This document shows, piece by piece, positions 36,837 to 47,493 of a stretch of DNA of 64,000 nucleotides. The notes beneath the pieces are model-generated. The model worked only from the letters and a program-made list of their open reading frames with translations. It made no database searches and was not told the origin of the DNA. Both the position numbers and the translations under genes were made by a program. The stretch comes from Gordonia hirsuta DSM 44140 = NBRC 16056. GTDB taxonomy: Bacteria; Actinomycetota; Actinomycetes; Mycobacteriales; Mycobacteriaceae. The DNA is taken from contig NZ_BANT01000028.1 of the NCBI RefSeq assembly GCF_000333015.1, forward strand, positions 1-64,000, in the 5' to 3' direction. The stretch's first letter is position 1. Every line of letters starts with the position of its first letter.

Positions 36837-38675
36837 CTACAACCCCAGATCGCGCAGAATCGCCGTCGCCGAATCGGCGGGGGTACCGTCCTCGGGCCGC
36901 ACCACGATATCGGCGTTCTTCGGCGCCTCATAGGGGGAATCGATGCCGGTGAACTGAAGGATCTCGCCGGCCCGGGCCTTGGCGTACAGACCCTTCGGAT
37001 CCCGGGCCTCGCACTCGGACAGCGGGGTGTCCAGGTACACCTCGTAGAAGGGCAGCCCCTTGGCCTCGTGGATCTCCCGCGCACGCCGGCGTTCGGAGGC
37101 GAACGGGCTGATCAGCGAGACCAGCACCACCGCACCGGAGTCGGCGAACAGCGCCGCCACCTCGGCGGTGCGCCGGATGTTCTCACGACGCTCCTCATCG
37201 CTGAAGCCCAGATCCGCGTTGAGGCCGTGCCGCAGATTGTCTCCGTCGAGTAGGTATGCCGGCCGGCCGCCGGCGACAAGCCGCCGCTCCAGTTCCATCG
37301 CCAGCGACGACTTTCCTGAACCGGACAAACCGGTCATCCAGATCGTCGCCCCGCGGTGGGAGCGCTGCTCGCGGGAGACCTTGGTGTCCTGCCACACCAC
37401 ATGGGTGTCGTGGGCGACCGGACCGGTGATCATCCCGGCGGCCACCGTGGCGTTGGTCGCCTCGTCGATCAGAATGAAGCTGCCGGTCTCGCGGTTGCGC
37501 CGGTACGAGTCGAACAGCAGCGGCTGCTGCGTCTGCAGCGTGAGCCGGCCGATCTCGTTGAGCGCCAGCTCCCCGGCCTCCTCGTCGCGGTGCAGGGTGT
37601 TCACGTCCAGCCGGTAGTTCAGCCCCGAGACCACCGCCCGGGTCTGCCGCGTCCCGCAGTTGACCAGGTACGACGAGCCCGGCTTCAGCACACTGCTCTC
37701 GGAGAACCAGCACACCATCGCGTCGATGTCGCGGTCGACGTGCGGGCGGTTGTTGGGTCGCACGATCATGTCGCCGCGAACGATGTCGATCTCGTCGTCG
37801 AGCTCCATCGACACGGCCATCGGTGCGAAGGCCTCATGGAGTTCGGCGCCGCCGGGTCCCCAGATCTTCTTGATCGTGGTGCCGAATCCACCGGGCAAGA
37901 CCACTACGTTGTCGCCGACCCCGAACACACCGCCGCCGATGGTGCCGGCATAGGAGCGGTGGTCGAAGCCATCGCTGCGCTGCGGCCGGATCACATACTG
38001 CACACCGAAGCGCGCGTCGATCAGATTCCGGTCCGAGGCGATATAGACGTTCTCCAGATGCCCCAGCAGCGGCCGGCCGTCGTACCAGTCCATCGCCTCG
38101 CTGCGTTCGACGACGTTGTCGCCCTTGAGCGCCGACAGTGGGATAAAGGTCAGATCGCCGACATTGAGTTTGGCCGCAAAGGCGATGAACTCGTCCCGGA
38201 TCTCCTCGAACCGCTCCTGCGAGTAGTCGACCAGATCCATCTTGTTGACGCAGATCGTCAGGTGGGGGATGCCCAGCAGCGAAGACAAGAAGGCATGTCG
38301 GCGCGTCTGCTCCAGGACACCCTTGCGCGCGTCGATCAGGATGATCGCCAGATCGGCGGTCGAGGCGCCGGTGACCATATTGCGCGTGTACTGCACATGC
38401 CCCGGGGAGTCGGCGATGATGAACTTGCGCTCCGGGGTGGAGAAGTACCGGTAGGCCACATCGATCGTGATGCCCTGTTCCCGTTCGGCGCGCAGCCCAT
38501 CGGTGAGCAACGACAGATCGGCGAACTCGTCGCCGCGGTCGGCGCTGGTGCGCTCGATGGCTTCCAGCTGGTCGGCGAAGATCGACTTCGAGTCGTAGAG
38601 CAGCCGCCCGATCAGCGTCGACTTCCCGTCGTCGACGCTGCCGGCGGTGGCGATGCGCAACAGTTCCCCGGCCAT
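36837..38675 (-). CDS. cysNC: Bifunctional sulfate adenylyltransferase subunit 1 / APS kinase CysNC
   Basis: CysN is the GTPase that drives ATP sulfurylase CysD, and the fused CysC phosphorylates APS to PAPS. The 612-aa protein has an EF-Tu-like GTPase part with GSVDDGKST (residue about 12), DSPGH and NKMD motifs, beta-barrel domains, and from about residue 430 the kinase with GLSGSGKSS and DGDNLRHGL. This feeds sulfur assimilation and sulfolipid synthesis. Its ATG shares a base with the cysD stop (TGATG). Confidence 0.96.
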   Translation of the reverse strand: MAGELLRIATAGSVDDGKSTLIGRLLYDSKSIFADQLEAIERTSADRGDEFADLSLLTDGLRAEREQGITIDVAYRYFSTPERKFIIADSPGHVQYTRNMVTGASTADLAIILIDARKGVLEQTRRHAFLSSLLGIPHLTICVNKMDLVDYSQERFEEIRDEFIAFAAKLNVGDLTFIPLSALKGDNVVERSEAMDWYDGRPLLGHLENVYIASDRNLIDARFGVQYVIRPQRSDGFDHRSYAGTIGGGVFGVGDNVVVLPGGFGTTIKKIWGPGGAELHEAFAPMAVSMELDDEIDIVRGDMIVRPNNRPHVDRDIDAMVCWFSESSVLKPGSSYLVNCGTRQTRAVVSGLNYRLDVNTLHRDEEAGELALNEIGRLTLQTQQPLLFDSYRRNRETGSFILIDEATNATVAAGMITGPVAHDTHVVWQDTKVSREQRSHRGATIWMTGLSGSGKSSLAMELERRLVAGGRPAYLLDGDNLRHGLNADLGFSDEERRENIRRTAEVAALFADSGAVVLVSLISPFASERRRAREIHEAKGLPFYEVYLDTPLSECEARDPKGLYAKARAGEILQFTGIDSPYEAPKNADIVVRPEDGTPADSATAILRDLGL

Positions 38676-39601
38676 CAGAAGTAGCCCTCCTTCTTCCGGT
38701 CTTCCATCCCCGCCTCGGAGATGCGGTCGTCGGCGCGGGTCGCACCGCGTTCGGTGATGCGGGTGGCCGACACCTCGGCGATCACCTTGGCCGGCGTATC
38801 GGCCTCACTCTCCACACAACCGGTGCACGTGGCATCGCCGACCGTCCGGAACCGGACGCGCTCGATGTGGCTGGACTCAGTGGGTCCGACCTGCAGGTAC
38901 CGGGTCTTGGCCAACAGCATGCCGTCGCGCGGGACCACCTCGCGGTCGTGCGCATAGTAGATGGACGGCAATTCGATGCCCTCGGCTTGGATGTAGCGCC
39001 AGATGTCCAACTCTGTCCAGTTGCTCAACGGGAACACCCGGATGTGCTCGCCGCGCGAATGCCGGCCGTTGTAGAGGTTCCACAGCTCCGGCCGCTGATT
39101 GCGCGGATCCCAGGCACCGAACGAGTCCCGGAAGCTGAACACGCGCTCCTTGGCGCGAGCCTTCTCCTCATCGCGCCGGGCACCGCCGAAGACCGCGTCG
39201 AACCTGTTCTCAGCGATCCCGCGCAGCAGCGCCGCGGTCTGCAGCCGGTTCCGGGAAGCCCCGATACCGGTCTGCTCCACCACGCGTCCGGCGTCGATAT
39301 CGTCCTGCACGCTCGACACCAGCAGCCGCACCCCGGTCTGGGCGACCACCCCGTCGCGGTAGTCGATCACCTCGTCGAAGTTGTGGCCGGTGTCGACATG
39401 CATCAGCGGGAACGGCATGGGCGCGGGCCAGAAGGCCTTCCGCGCCAGGTGGAACATCACCACCGAGTCTTTGCCGCCGGAGAACAGCATGCCGGGGCGC
39501 TCGAAGGTGGCGGCGACCTCGCGGAAGATGTGCACCGACTCGGCTTCCAGCTGTCCCAGGTCCGACAGTTCGTACCCCTGCTCGTATCCCTGCTTGTCCA
39601 T
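38675..39601 (-). CDS. cysD: Sulfate adenylyltransferase subunit 2 CysD
   Basis: CysD makes APS from ATP and sulfate with CysN. The 308-aa protein has the PP-loop SGGKDSVV near residue 40, [10 protein letters not shown] and [21 protein letters not shown] 39601 with GGGAGAGGG upstream was preferred over longer in-frame starts. First gene of the cysD-cysNC pair, divergent from the DUF2249-cupin gene. Confidence 0.95.
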   Translation of the reverse strand: MDKQGYEQGYELSDLGQLEAESVHIFREVAATFERPGMLFSGGKDSVVMFHLARKAFWPAPMPFPLMHVDTGHNFDEVIDYRDGVVAQTGVRLLVSSVQDDIDAGRVVEQTGIGASRNRLQTAALLRGIAENRFDAVFGGARRDEEKARAKERVFSFRDSFGAWDPRNQRPELWNLYNGRHSRGEHIRVFPLSNWTELDIWRYIQAEGIELPSIYYAHDREVVPRDGMLLAKTRYLQVGPTESSHIERVRFRTVGDATCTGCVESEADTPAKVIAEVSATRITERGATRADDRISEAGMEDRKKEGYF

Positions 39602-39776
39602 CCCTCTCCCTACGGATTCGCCGACGGGCACGGCCGCATCGCTCTTCGAGTCAGCGTAGTCGCCGGGCCACCGTTGCCCCGCGACCACGCCACAGCGTAG
39701 TTTCGATGACTAGAGATACTTTTTTTTGAAAACCCGCGCTACCGCCGGTCTGCGCCGAACAAAGGAGAGAGCCACC

Positions 39777-40358
39777 ATGCCCGACGTCACCATCGACGTA
39801 CGCGAGATTCCGAAGCCGCAACGGCATCCGAAGATCTTCGGACTCTTCGACGGACTCGACGTCGGCGAGGCGCTGATCCTGGTGAACGATCACGACCCGA
39901 TCCCCCTGCACCACCAGTTCGACGACCGCAACCCCGGCGGCTTCGAGTGGGAGTATCTGGTGCGCGAACCCGGTGACTATCAGATCCGGATCAGCAAACT
40001 GCTGGCCACACCCGCACCGCGCCGGATCGGGAACTCCGCCGACGCGGTGGCCGGCGGCGAGGCCGGGGTCGCCTGGAAGCTGGACCTGCCCACCCGCGAT
40101 CTGGATTCGAACCTGATCACCCTGGCCCCCGGCGGCGGCATCGGCGAGCACACCGGCGCCGAGGTCGACGTACTGATCCACATCCTCGACGGCTCGGGCA
40201 CCCTGGGCACCCAGGCCGGACCGATCGAGGTCACGGTGGGCGATCTGCTGTGGCTCCCCAAGGGGTCGCAGCGTTCCTTCACCGCCGGCGACGCCGGGCT
40301 GAGCTATCTGACCGTGCACACCCACCGCGAGCCGACACTGACCATCACTCCCCGCTGA
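39777..40358 (+). CDS. DUF2249-cupin fusion protein
   Basis: 193 aa. Residues about 5-75 match DUF2249 ([27 protein letters not shown] and HHQF region, cited in part), a domain found in nitric-oxide and redox proteins. Residues about 110-185 form a cupin barrel with [21 protein letters not shown], the His/Glu metal motif. Probably a metal- or ligand-binding regulator of redox state. AAAGGAGAG upstream fixes ATG 39777. It is followed after 28 nt by the ferredoxin, likely co-transcribed. A run of eight T residues (39720-39727) lies upstream. Confidence 0.75.
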   Translation: MPDVTIDVREIPKPQRHPKIFGLFDGLDVGEALILVNDHDPIPLHHQFDDRNPGGFEWEYLVREPGDYQIRISKLLATPAPRRIGNSADAVAGGEAGVAWKLDLPTRDLDSNLITLAPGGGIGEHTGAEVDVLIHILDGSGTLGTQAGPIEVTVGDLLWLPKGSQRSFTAGDAGLSYLTVHTHREPTLTITPR

Positions 40359-40386
40359 GCCGTCACTCCCCGTTGAGGAGGTAACC

Positions 40387-40713
40387 GTGACCTATGTGAT
40401 CGCAGAACCCTGCGTGGACGTGATGGACCGCGCCTGCGTCGAGGAATGCCCCGTCGATTGCATCTACGAGGGCGGACGCGCGCTGTACATCCATCCCGAT
40501 GAGTGCGTGGACTGCGGGGCGTGCGAACCGGTCTGTCCGGTCGAGGCCATCTTCTACGAGGACGACCTGCCCGAGCAGTGGCTGCCCTATCTCACCGACA
40601 ACGCCGACTTCTTCGACGAACTGGGATCGCCGGGCGGCGCGGCAAAGGTGGGCCCGACCGGCTACGACGCTCCGCTGGTCAAGTCGCTGCCGCCGATGGC
40701 CACAGGCGACTGA
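40387..40713 (+). CDS. fdxA: 7Fe ferredoxin FdxA
   Basis: 108-aa electron carrier with a 3Fe-4S site (Cys9, Cys17 and Cys21 in [10 protein letters not shown]) and a 4Fe-4S site ([12 protein letters not shown]). GTG 40387 has a very strong GAGGAGGT ribosome site. Such ferredoxins can feed P450s, reductases or Rieske oxygenases. Its link to the upstream cupin or the downstream catabolic cluster is only by position. Confidence 0.93.
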   Translation: MTYVIAEPCVDVMDRACVEECPVDCIYEGGRALYIHPDECVDCGACEPVCPVEAIFYEDDLPEQWLPYLTDNADFFDELGSPGGAAKVGPTGYDAPLVKSLPPMATGD

Positions 40714-40752
40714 AGCCGGTCGTCAGCCTGCCTTCGGCGGTGGGGCGGCGTC

Positions 40753-40771
40753 GGCCGCTCACCGAGCGGCC
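40753..40771 (+). terminator. Hairpin terminating fdxA
   Basis: GGCCGCTC-ACC-GAGCGGCC is a perfect 8-bp stem with a 3-nt loop, directly before the operator of the next operon. Confidence 0.65.
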
Positions 40772-40776
40772 TACCA

Positions 40777-40790
40777 ACCAAGCACTTGCT
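40777..40790 (+). promoter_or_regulatory. TetR-type operator of the echA-fadE operon
   Basis: ACCAAGCACTTGCT fits the 14-bp motif AnCAAGnnCTTGnT that I recall for KstR2 at every specified base. Its last base begins the -10 box TAGGTT (40790-40795), so a bound repressor would block RNA polymerase. The candidate local regulator is the double-TetR protein encoded at the far end of the operon. Confidence 0.65.
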
Positions 40791-40807
40791 AGGTTACAGT
40801 CGGCGGT

Positions 40808-41710
40808 ATGAGTGATGCCGTCATCCCCCCACCCCTGGGCCCCGACGATCTGACCGCCGAGTCCAGTCCGGTCGCCTACGAGACCGGCGGGCCGGCCGGT
40901 GCCGTCGCCTATGTGACGCTCAACCGGCCCGAGTACCGGAACGCGCAGAACTCGGTGATGACATATTCGCTCGACGCCGCCTTCCGCAAAGCCACCGACG
41001 ACCCGGCCGTCAAGGTGATCGTCCTGCGCGCCAACGGCAAACACTTCTCCGCCGGACACGACATCGGCACCCCCGAGCGCGACTTCGACACTTACTATCC
41101 CAACGTCGCCGCGCTGCACTGGGATCACACCCAGATCACCGGCGCCGACCAGCGTCTGGCCCGTGAGATCGAGGTGTACCTGGGCATGTGCCGGCGCTGG
41201 CGGGATATGCCCAAGCCGATGATCGCCCAGGTGCACGGCGCCTGTATCGCCGGCGGGCTGATGCTGGCCTGGGCCGCGGATTTCATCGTCGCCTCCGACG
41301 ACGCCTTCTTCTCCGATCCGGTGGCCCGTATGGGCATACCCGGGGTGGAGTACTTCGCGCACGCCTACGTCCTCGGACCGCGCCGGGCCAAGGAGATCCT
41401 GATGACCGGCATGCGCTTCACCGCCGCCCAGGCCCAGGACTGGGGCATGGTGAACCACGTCGTCGAACGCGACGGTCTGGCCGGCAAGGTCGACCAGCTC
41501 TGCGCGGCGATGGTCGAGATGCCGATGCAGGGCCTGTTCCTGTCGAAGAAGGCCGTCAACATCTGCGAGGACCAGATGGGCCTGCGCAACGCGATGGACT
41601 CAGTCTTCGGCTGGCACCACTACGCCCACAGCGCCAACGCCGAGGGCGGCGGCGACTCCCTGGGCGGGATGGACGCCAAATCGATGAAGTCGGCGGGAGC
41701 ACAGTCCTGA
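40808..41710 (+). CDS. Enoyl-CoA hydratase/isomerase family protein
   Basis: Crotonase-fold enzymes hydrate or isomerise acyl-CoA double bonds in beta-oxidation. The 300-aa sequence shows the oxyanion-hole region FSAGHDIG and the second loop HGACIAGGLMLAWAADF. A 25-residue extension follows the core, ending GGGDSLGGMDAKSMKS. First gene of a four-gene operon with three acyl-CoA dehydrogenases. The arrangement recalls echA13-fadE17-fadE18 of M. tuberculosis. The exact substrate is not determinable. Confidence 0.88.
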   Translation: MSDAVIPPPLGPDDLTAESSPVAYETGGPAGAVAYVTLNRPEYRNAQNSVMTYSLDAAFRKATDDPAVKVIVLRANGKHFSAGHDIGTPERDFDTYYPNVAALHWDHTQITGADQRLAREIEVYLGMCRRWRDMPKPMIAQVHGACIAGGLMLAWAADFIVASDDAFFSDPVARMGIPGVEYFAHAYVLGPRRAKEILMTGMRFTAAQAQDWGMVNHVVERDGLAGKVDQLCAAMVEMPMQGLFLSKKAVNICEDQMGLRNAMDSVFGWHHYAHSANAEGGGDSLGGMDAKSMKSAGAQS

Positions 41711-42876
41711 TGGATCTGACGTTCGACGACGCCGCCCAGGCCTTCCGCACGCAGGTCCGCAGCTGGCTGGCCGAGCATGTCCCGACCGAGCCGCTGCCCT
41801 CGATGGACACCGCCGAGGGCTTCGAGGCGCACCGCGCCTGGGAGGCCGAGATGGCCGCCGACCGCATGTCGGTGGTCAGCTGGCCGGCCGAATACGGCGG
41901 CCGCGACGAGCCGCTGCTGCACTGGCTGATCTTCGAGGAGGAGTACTACCGGTCCGGTGCGCCCGGCCGCGTCTCCCAGAACGGCATCTTCCTGTTGGCG
42001 CCGACCCTCTTCGAGCATGCGAGCCCGGAGCAGCTCGCCCGGATCCTGCCGCGCATGGCGCGGGCCGACGACATCTGGGGGCAGGCGTGGAGCGAACCGG
42101 AGGCCGGCAGCGACCTGGCCTCTCTGCGCGCCACCGCCACCCGCACCGACGGCGGCTGGCTGCTCAACGGCCAGAAGACATGGAGTTCGCGGTCCAGCTT
42201 CGCCGATATGGCCTTCGGCCTGTTCCGCACCGACCCCGAACAGTCCCGCCACCGCGGGCTGACCTATTTCATGTTCGACCTGCGCGCCTCCGGCGTCACC
42301 GTGCGGCCGATCGCTCAGCTCGACGGCGAACCCGGCTTCGCCGAACTGTTCCTCGAAGACGTCTTCGTCCCCGACGATCCGGCCGATCCGGGCGCCTCCG
42401 GGGTGATCGGCGAGGTGGACAACGGCTGGAAGGTCGCGATGAGCACCGCCGCCAACGAACGCGGCCTCTCCCTGCGTGCACCCGGCCGGTTCCTGGCCAC
42501 CACCGACCGGCTGGTGCGGCTGTGGCACCAGCGCCGCGACGAGGTCCCGGCCACCACCGCCGCCGGCCAGGGGGTGGCCGACGCCTGGATCGGGGCGCGC
42601 GCTTATGAGCTGTCGACCTACCAGACCGTCAGCCGGCTGGCCGCCGGCGGACAGCTGGGCATGGAGTCCTCGATCAACAAGGTCTTCTGGTCGCAGTGGG
42701 ACATCGCCGCCCACGAGACCGCCCTGGATCTGCTCGGTGCCGACGCCGAACTGGAGACGGCGTGGTCCGGCGGCTACCTGTTCGCCCTGTCCGGCCCGAT
42801 CTATGCCGGCACCAACGAGATTCAGCGCAACGTGATCGCCGAGCGACTCCTCGGCCTGCCCCGCGGAGACCGGTGA
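41710..42876 (+). CDS. Acyl-CoA dehydrogenase, subunit likely to carry the full FAD site
   Basis: 388-aa FadE-type flavoprotein with an N-terminal helical domain, the FAD-contact region WGQAWSEPEAGSDLASL (about residues 117-133) and a C-terminal IYAGTNEIQRNVIAERLLG. The position of the catalytic Glu in medium-chain enzymes is Ala here, as in members carrying the base on another helix. The start ATG shares a base with the echA stop (TGATG). Together with the following genes it probably forms an alpha-beta heterotetramer acting on a bulky acyl-CoA. Confidence 0.9.
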   Translation: MDLTFDDAAQAFRTQVRSWLAEHVPTEPLPSMDTAEGFEAHRAWEAEMAADRMSVVSWPAEYGGRDEPLLHWLIFEEEYYRSGAPGRVSQNGIFLLAPTLFEHASPEQLARILPRMARADDIWGQAWSEPEAGSDLASLRATATRTDGGWLLNGQKTWSSRSSFADMAFGLFRTDPEQSRHRGLTYFMFDLRASGVTVRPIAQLDGEPGFAELFLEDVFVPDDPADPGASGVIGEVDNGWKVAMSTAANERGLSLRAPGRFLATTDRLVRLWHQRRDEVPATTAAGQGVADAWIGARAYELSTYQTVSRLAAGGQLGMESSINKVFWSQWDIAAHETALDLLGADAELETAWSGGYLFALSGPIYAGTNEIQRNVIAERLLGLPRGDR

Positions 42877-42878
42877 CC

Positions 42879-43823
42879 ATGGAATTCCTGCTCGATCAGA
42901 CCCACGACGACCTCGCCGATACGGTCACCGCCCTCACCGAACGCGCCGGCGGCACTGCCGTGGCCCGGGCCTGGTCCGACGGCGACCGCGGACCGGCCCT
43001 GGCGGTCTACCGGCAGCTGGCGCAGGGCGGCATCACCGGGCTGCTAGTGCCCGAGGAGCTCGGCGGCAGCGGTGCCGGTCCGGTGGAGATGATGGTGGCC
43101 GTCGAAGCCCTCGGCCGGTCTGCGCTGCCGGGGCCGGTGGTGGAGACCTGTGCGGTGGTGCCGCACCTGCTGGCGGTGGCCGGCAACGGTGACGAGTTGG
43201 CACCGTTGCTGGCCGGCGACACTCTGGGCACGGTCGCCGCGCCGCCGCGACAGCCGCGCGCCGCCGACACCGAGGGCGCCGCGGTCTATCTGCTCGACGG
43301 CCGAACCCTGAGCCGGGGTGTGCCCTCCGACGTCCAGTCCACGGTGGACCCGGCCCGCACCGTCGCCGCCGTCACGGCCGGTCCGGCCCTGGTCGACGGG
43401 ATCGACGTCGCCGCCGTCACCGACCTGGCCGCCCTGGCCACGGCCGCTTACACCCTCGGCCTGGGCTCGACGATGCTGTCGGTGGCCGCCGACTACGCCC
43501 GCGCCCGGAATCAGTTCGGCAAGCCGATCGGGTCGTTTCAGGCCGTCAAACACCACCTGGCCGATGTGGCGATCGCACTGGAGATGGCCCGCCCCCTGGT
43601 CTGGGGCGCTGCGCTGACATTGGACCGGTCCGACTGCTCGGCCGCCAAGGTCGCCACCGCCGACGCCGCCGACCTGGCGGCCCGGCGCGCCCTGCAGGTC
43701 CTGGGCGCCATCGGCTACACCGCCGAACACGATCTGGCCCTGTATCTGACCCGGGCGCGCGCTCTGCGCAGCGCCTGGGGGACGCCGGCGGTGCACCGCG
43801 CGGCGATCCTGGAGACACTGTGA
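42879..43823 (+). CDS. Short acyl-CoA dehydrogenase, partner-type subunit
   Basis: 314 aa, shorter than a standard dehydrogenase (about 380). It has the N-terminal helices, a reduced middle beta-domain and the C-terminal RNQFGKPIGSFQAVKHHLAD with GAIGYTAEHDLALYLTRAR. The usual FAD-binding TEP-GSD loop is missing, as in the non-catalytic halves of actinobacterial steroid or fatty FadE heterotetramers. ATG 42879 was taken. GTG 42873 overlapping the previous stop is equally possible. Confidence 0.85.
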   Translation: MEFLLDQTHDDLADTVTALTERAGGTAVARAWSDGDRGPALAVYRQLAQGGITGLLVPEELGGSGAGPVEMMVAVEALGRSALPGPVVETCAVVPHLLAVAGNGDELAPLLAGDTLGTVAAPPRQPRAADTEGAAVYLLDGRTLSRGVPSDVQSTVDPARTVAAVTAGPALVDGIDVAAVTDLAALATAAYTLGLGSTMLSVAADYARARNQFGKPIGSFQAVKHHLADVAIALEMARPLVWGAALTLDRSDCSAAKVATADAADLAARRALQVLGAIGYTAEHDLALYLTRARALRSAWGTPAVHRAAILETL

Positions 43824-44920
43824 ACGCCCCGGGGCCAATGGGGTCGGTCACCAGCGAGGAGCTGCGGGCCCTCGGCGATGCGGTCCGCGACGTCTGCCGC
43901 CGCCGCGGCGGAACGGCCGGGACACGCACTGCGATGGCCGGTGCGGGCCGCCGGCACACCCCACTCTGGGAGGATCTGGCCGGCGGCATCGGCGTGGCCG
44001 GGCTGCTGGTGCCCGAGGCGTACGACGGTCTGGGCGCCTCCGTGCAGGAGAGCGCCGCCGTCCTGGAGGCGCTCGGCGAGGTCCTGGCACCGGTACCGGT
44101 GCTGTCCTCGGCGGTGCTGGCCACCGGCGCCCTGCTGGCCGCCGGCGACGAGGCCGCCGCGACCGAGTTGCTGCCGCGACTGGCTTCCGGTGAGCTCAGT
44201 GCGAGTCTGTGCTGGGCCGGACCACACGGGTGGGACCACCCCGGGGTGGTCGCCGAGGCCGGACTGCTCAGCGGCACCGCCGACTACGTCCTCGACGGCG
44301 AGACCGCCGAGGTCTTCCTGGTCCTGGCCGGTACCCCAGACGGTGCGGGCCCGATCACCCTGCACCACATCGCCGCCGACGCTCCCGGGGTCACCGTCAC
44401 CGCACAGCCGGTGCTGGATCCGACCCGGCCGCTGGCCCGGGTGCACTTCGCTTCGGCGCCGGCACAGGCCGTGCCGGCTCCGGACGGACTCGTCGAGCAC
44501 CTGCGCACCCTGGCCTGGGCGTTGCTCTCGGCCGAGCAGACCGGCGGGGCGGCACGCGCCCTGGAGATGACCGTCGAGCACACCCTCGCCCGCACCCAGT
44601 TCGGCCGGTCGCTCGCCAGTTTCCAGGCACTCAAGCATGCGATGGCAGACATGTACGTCCTGGTCGAGACTATGCGCTCGTGCTCGGCTGCGGCCGTAGC
44701 CGCCGTCGCCGCCGGCGATCGGCAGGCACCGGCCCTGGCCGCCGCGGCGCACGTCTACTGTTCGGAGAACTACCGGACGGTGACCGGTCAGGCGATTCAG
44801 TTGCACGGGGGCATCGGGATCACCGCCGAGCACGATATCGGGCTGTACTTCAAACGGGCCCAGGCCGATGCGCAGCTGTTCGGGCCGCCGCATCGGGCGG
44901 CCGCGCTGATCGAGCTGTAG
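43820..44920 (+). CDS. Second partner-type acyl-CoA dehydrogenase
   Basis: 366 aa with RTQFGRSLASFQALKHAMADM, QLHGGIGITAEHDIGLYFKRAQ and an N-terminal half lacking a clear TEP-GSD loop. GTG 43820 overlaps the previous stop. Two partner-type subunits beside one complete subunit is more than the usual pair, so alternate pairings are possible. It converges on the double-TetR gene after 9 nt. Confidence 0.87.
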   Translation: MNAPGPMGSVTSEELRALGDAVRDVCRRRGGTAGTRTAMAGAGRRHTPLWEDLAGGIGVAGLLVPEAYDGLGASVQESAAVLEALGEVLAPVPVLSSAVLATGALLAAGDEAAATELLPRLASGELSASLCWAGPHGWDHPGVVAEAGLLSGTADYVLDGETAEVFLVLAGTPDGAGPITLHHIAADAPGVTVTAQPVLDPTRPLARVHFASAPAQAVPAPDGLVEHLRTLAWALLSAEQTGGAARALEMTVEHTLARTQFGRSLASFQALKHAMADMYVLVETMRSCSAAAVAAVAAGDRQAPALAAAAHVYCSENYRTVTGQAIQLHGGIGITAEHDIGLYFKRAQADAQLFGPPHRAAALIEL

Positions 44921-44929
44921 CGCCGGCGG

Positions 44930-46084
44930 CTACCGTTCGGGCGCGGGCAGCCCCAGGATCGTATGCCCGCAACCTGCGACATAGGCCGCCCCCGCCGCGG
45001 TCCGCGCGAGCGCCGGCAGCTGGGCCAGCTCGTTGATCGCGGTGATCGCCGCCATCACCGTCACCCGGGCCTGGGCGGTGCGGTCCGACGGCGGCTCGCC
45101 GCCGTAGAGCCGGACCCATTCGGCGACGTAGTGCCGCTGCGCCGAACGCAGCAGCGTGGCATCCGGCTCGTCCAGGGAGCCGGTCTCGGCGACGATCGCC
45201 CGCATCAGCGCCGGATGGCCGACCGCGAAGGCGGCATAGGTCTGCGCTACCGCCGACAGCGCCGACCCGGTGTCGACGGCCCGCCGCATCACATCGTCGA
45301 GGGTGACCTGCAGGTACCCGTTTGCCCGATGCAGCAGGACCGCCAGAATCTCGGCTTTGCCGCTGAAGTGGTTGTAGATGCTCGACGGCGCCAGGTCGAC
45401 GGCCGCGGCGATGTCGTCGATCCCGACACCGTCGTAGGTGTGCTCGGCGAACAGTGCCACCGCCGCCGACAGGATCTGCTCGCGGGTGCCGGTCCGCGAC
45501 AGTCCCGGCGGGGCGGGCGTGTGTGCCGGCAGCCGCTCAGGCATCGTCGCGGCACGCCACGCCAGGGTGGTCAGGACCTCGGGCTCGGCCACCTCCGCGT
45601 GGTGGGTCGCCACACTCAAGAACACCGCCAGTACCGCCGTCGACCGCGCCCGCACCTCGCGTCGCGTGCTCTCCGTGGCGGCACCGGCGACGACGGCGTC
45701 CAGGCGTCCGAGGAGGTCCTCCCGGATCCGATCGGCGGTCGATGCCGGCAGATGCCGAGCCTCCCGGATCCACAGCCGGCCGGCATACCGGTGCTCGAGG
45801 ACCCGGGCGGACAGACACGCCAGCCGGTCGGCCTCGTGTCCGCCGTCCAGTGCCGCACACAGCTGGTCGACGTAGGCGGCGAAGGCTTCCGTCAGCACCG
45901 CCTGTTTGTTGACGAAGTGGCGGTACAGCGCCGACGGCCGTACACCCACCTCGTCGGCGATCATCGCCATCGACACCGCCGAGTATCCGCGGTCGACGAA
46001 CAGCCCGGTGGCCGCCGCCAGAATCAGCTCCCGCCGGTTGGCCGGACGCGTCCGCGGCAGGCTACCGGTCACGGCACTGACCAT
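44930..46084 (-). CDS. Double-TetR-domain transcriptional regulator (Mce3R-like architecture)
   Basis: 384 aa with two complete TetR DNA-binding domains in one chain. The first at about residues 15-62 contains ILAAATGLFVDRGY and RPSALYRHFVNK, the second at about 200-245 contains ILSAAVALFAEHTYD and APSSIYNHFSGK. Ligand domains follow each. Mce3R of M. tuberculosis has this tandem form and, as I recall, controls an echA-fadE-fadE operon, which is exactly what converges on this gene. It likely represses that operon and perhaps the divergent fadD. ATG 46084. It follows the fadE at 47261 by 28 nt in one operon. Confidence 0.88.
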   Translation of the reverse strand: MVSAVTGSLPRTRPANRRELILAAATGLFVDRGYSAVSMAMIADEVGVRPSALYRHFVNKQAVLTEAFAAYVDQLCAALDGGHEADRLACLSARVLEHRYAGRLWIREARHLPASTADRIREDLLGRLDAVVAGAATESTRREVRARSTAVLAVFLSVATHHAEVAEPEVLTTLAWRAATMPERLPAHTPAPPGLSRTGTREQILSAAVALFAEHTYDGVGIDDIAAAVDLAPSSIYNHFSGKAEILAVLLHRANGYLQVTLDDVMRRAVDTGSALSAVAQTYAAFAVGHPALMRAIVAETGSLDEPDATLLRSAQRHYVAEWVRLYGGEPPSDRTAQARVTVMAAITAINELAQLPALARTAAGAAYVAGCGHTILGLPAPER

Positions 46085-46112
46085 CCAGCTTCCACGGACC
46101 GCCCAACTTCCA

Positions 46113-47261
<1,149 letters not shown>

Positions 47262-47286
47262 TCGGACTCTCAGATCAGTAATCGCC

Positions 47287-47308
47287 GCCGCGGGACCACA
47301 CCCGCGGC
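47287..47308. other. GC hairpin in the fadE-fadD divergent region
   Basis: GCCGCGGG-ACCACA-CCCGCGGC is a perfect 8-bp stem 26 nt upstream of the fadE ATG. It may sit in the fadE leader or be a protein site. Confidence 0.4.
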
Positions 47309-47458
47309 CGACATCGTCGGGCTGGGATCGGGTACGGCGAAACGACGACGACAGCGCGGAGCAGCCCCTCACCGAAGACGGTTTCGCACGAACCTCTATT
47401 CACATTATGGCCCAGACAGCTGCGACCACGTGCGATAGTCGAGGAAATTACCGCCACA

Positions 47459-47468
47459 CAAGCACTTA
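47459..47468 (+). promoter_or_regulatory. Imperfect copy of the echA-operon operator before fadD
   Basis: CAAGCACTTA matches the core CAAGCACTTG of the site at 40777-40790 except for one base, with no match at the outer positions. It is 25 nt before the fadD start, so it could bring fadD under the same regulator with weaker binding. Confidence 0.35.
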
Positions 47469-47493
47469 CGCCTGTTCGCTTACGGAGGACAAG

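Noticed and set aside
39720-39727. T8 run as an intrinsic terminator
   Set aside because: No GC hairpin precedes it on the plus strand and it lies in a divergent promoter region.
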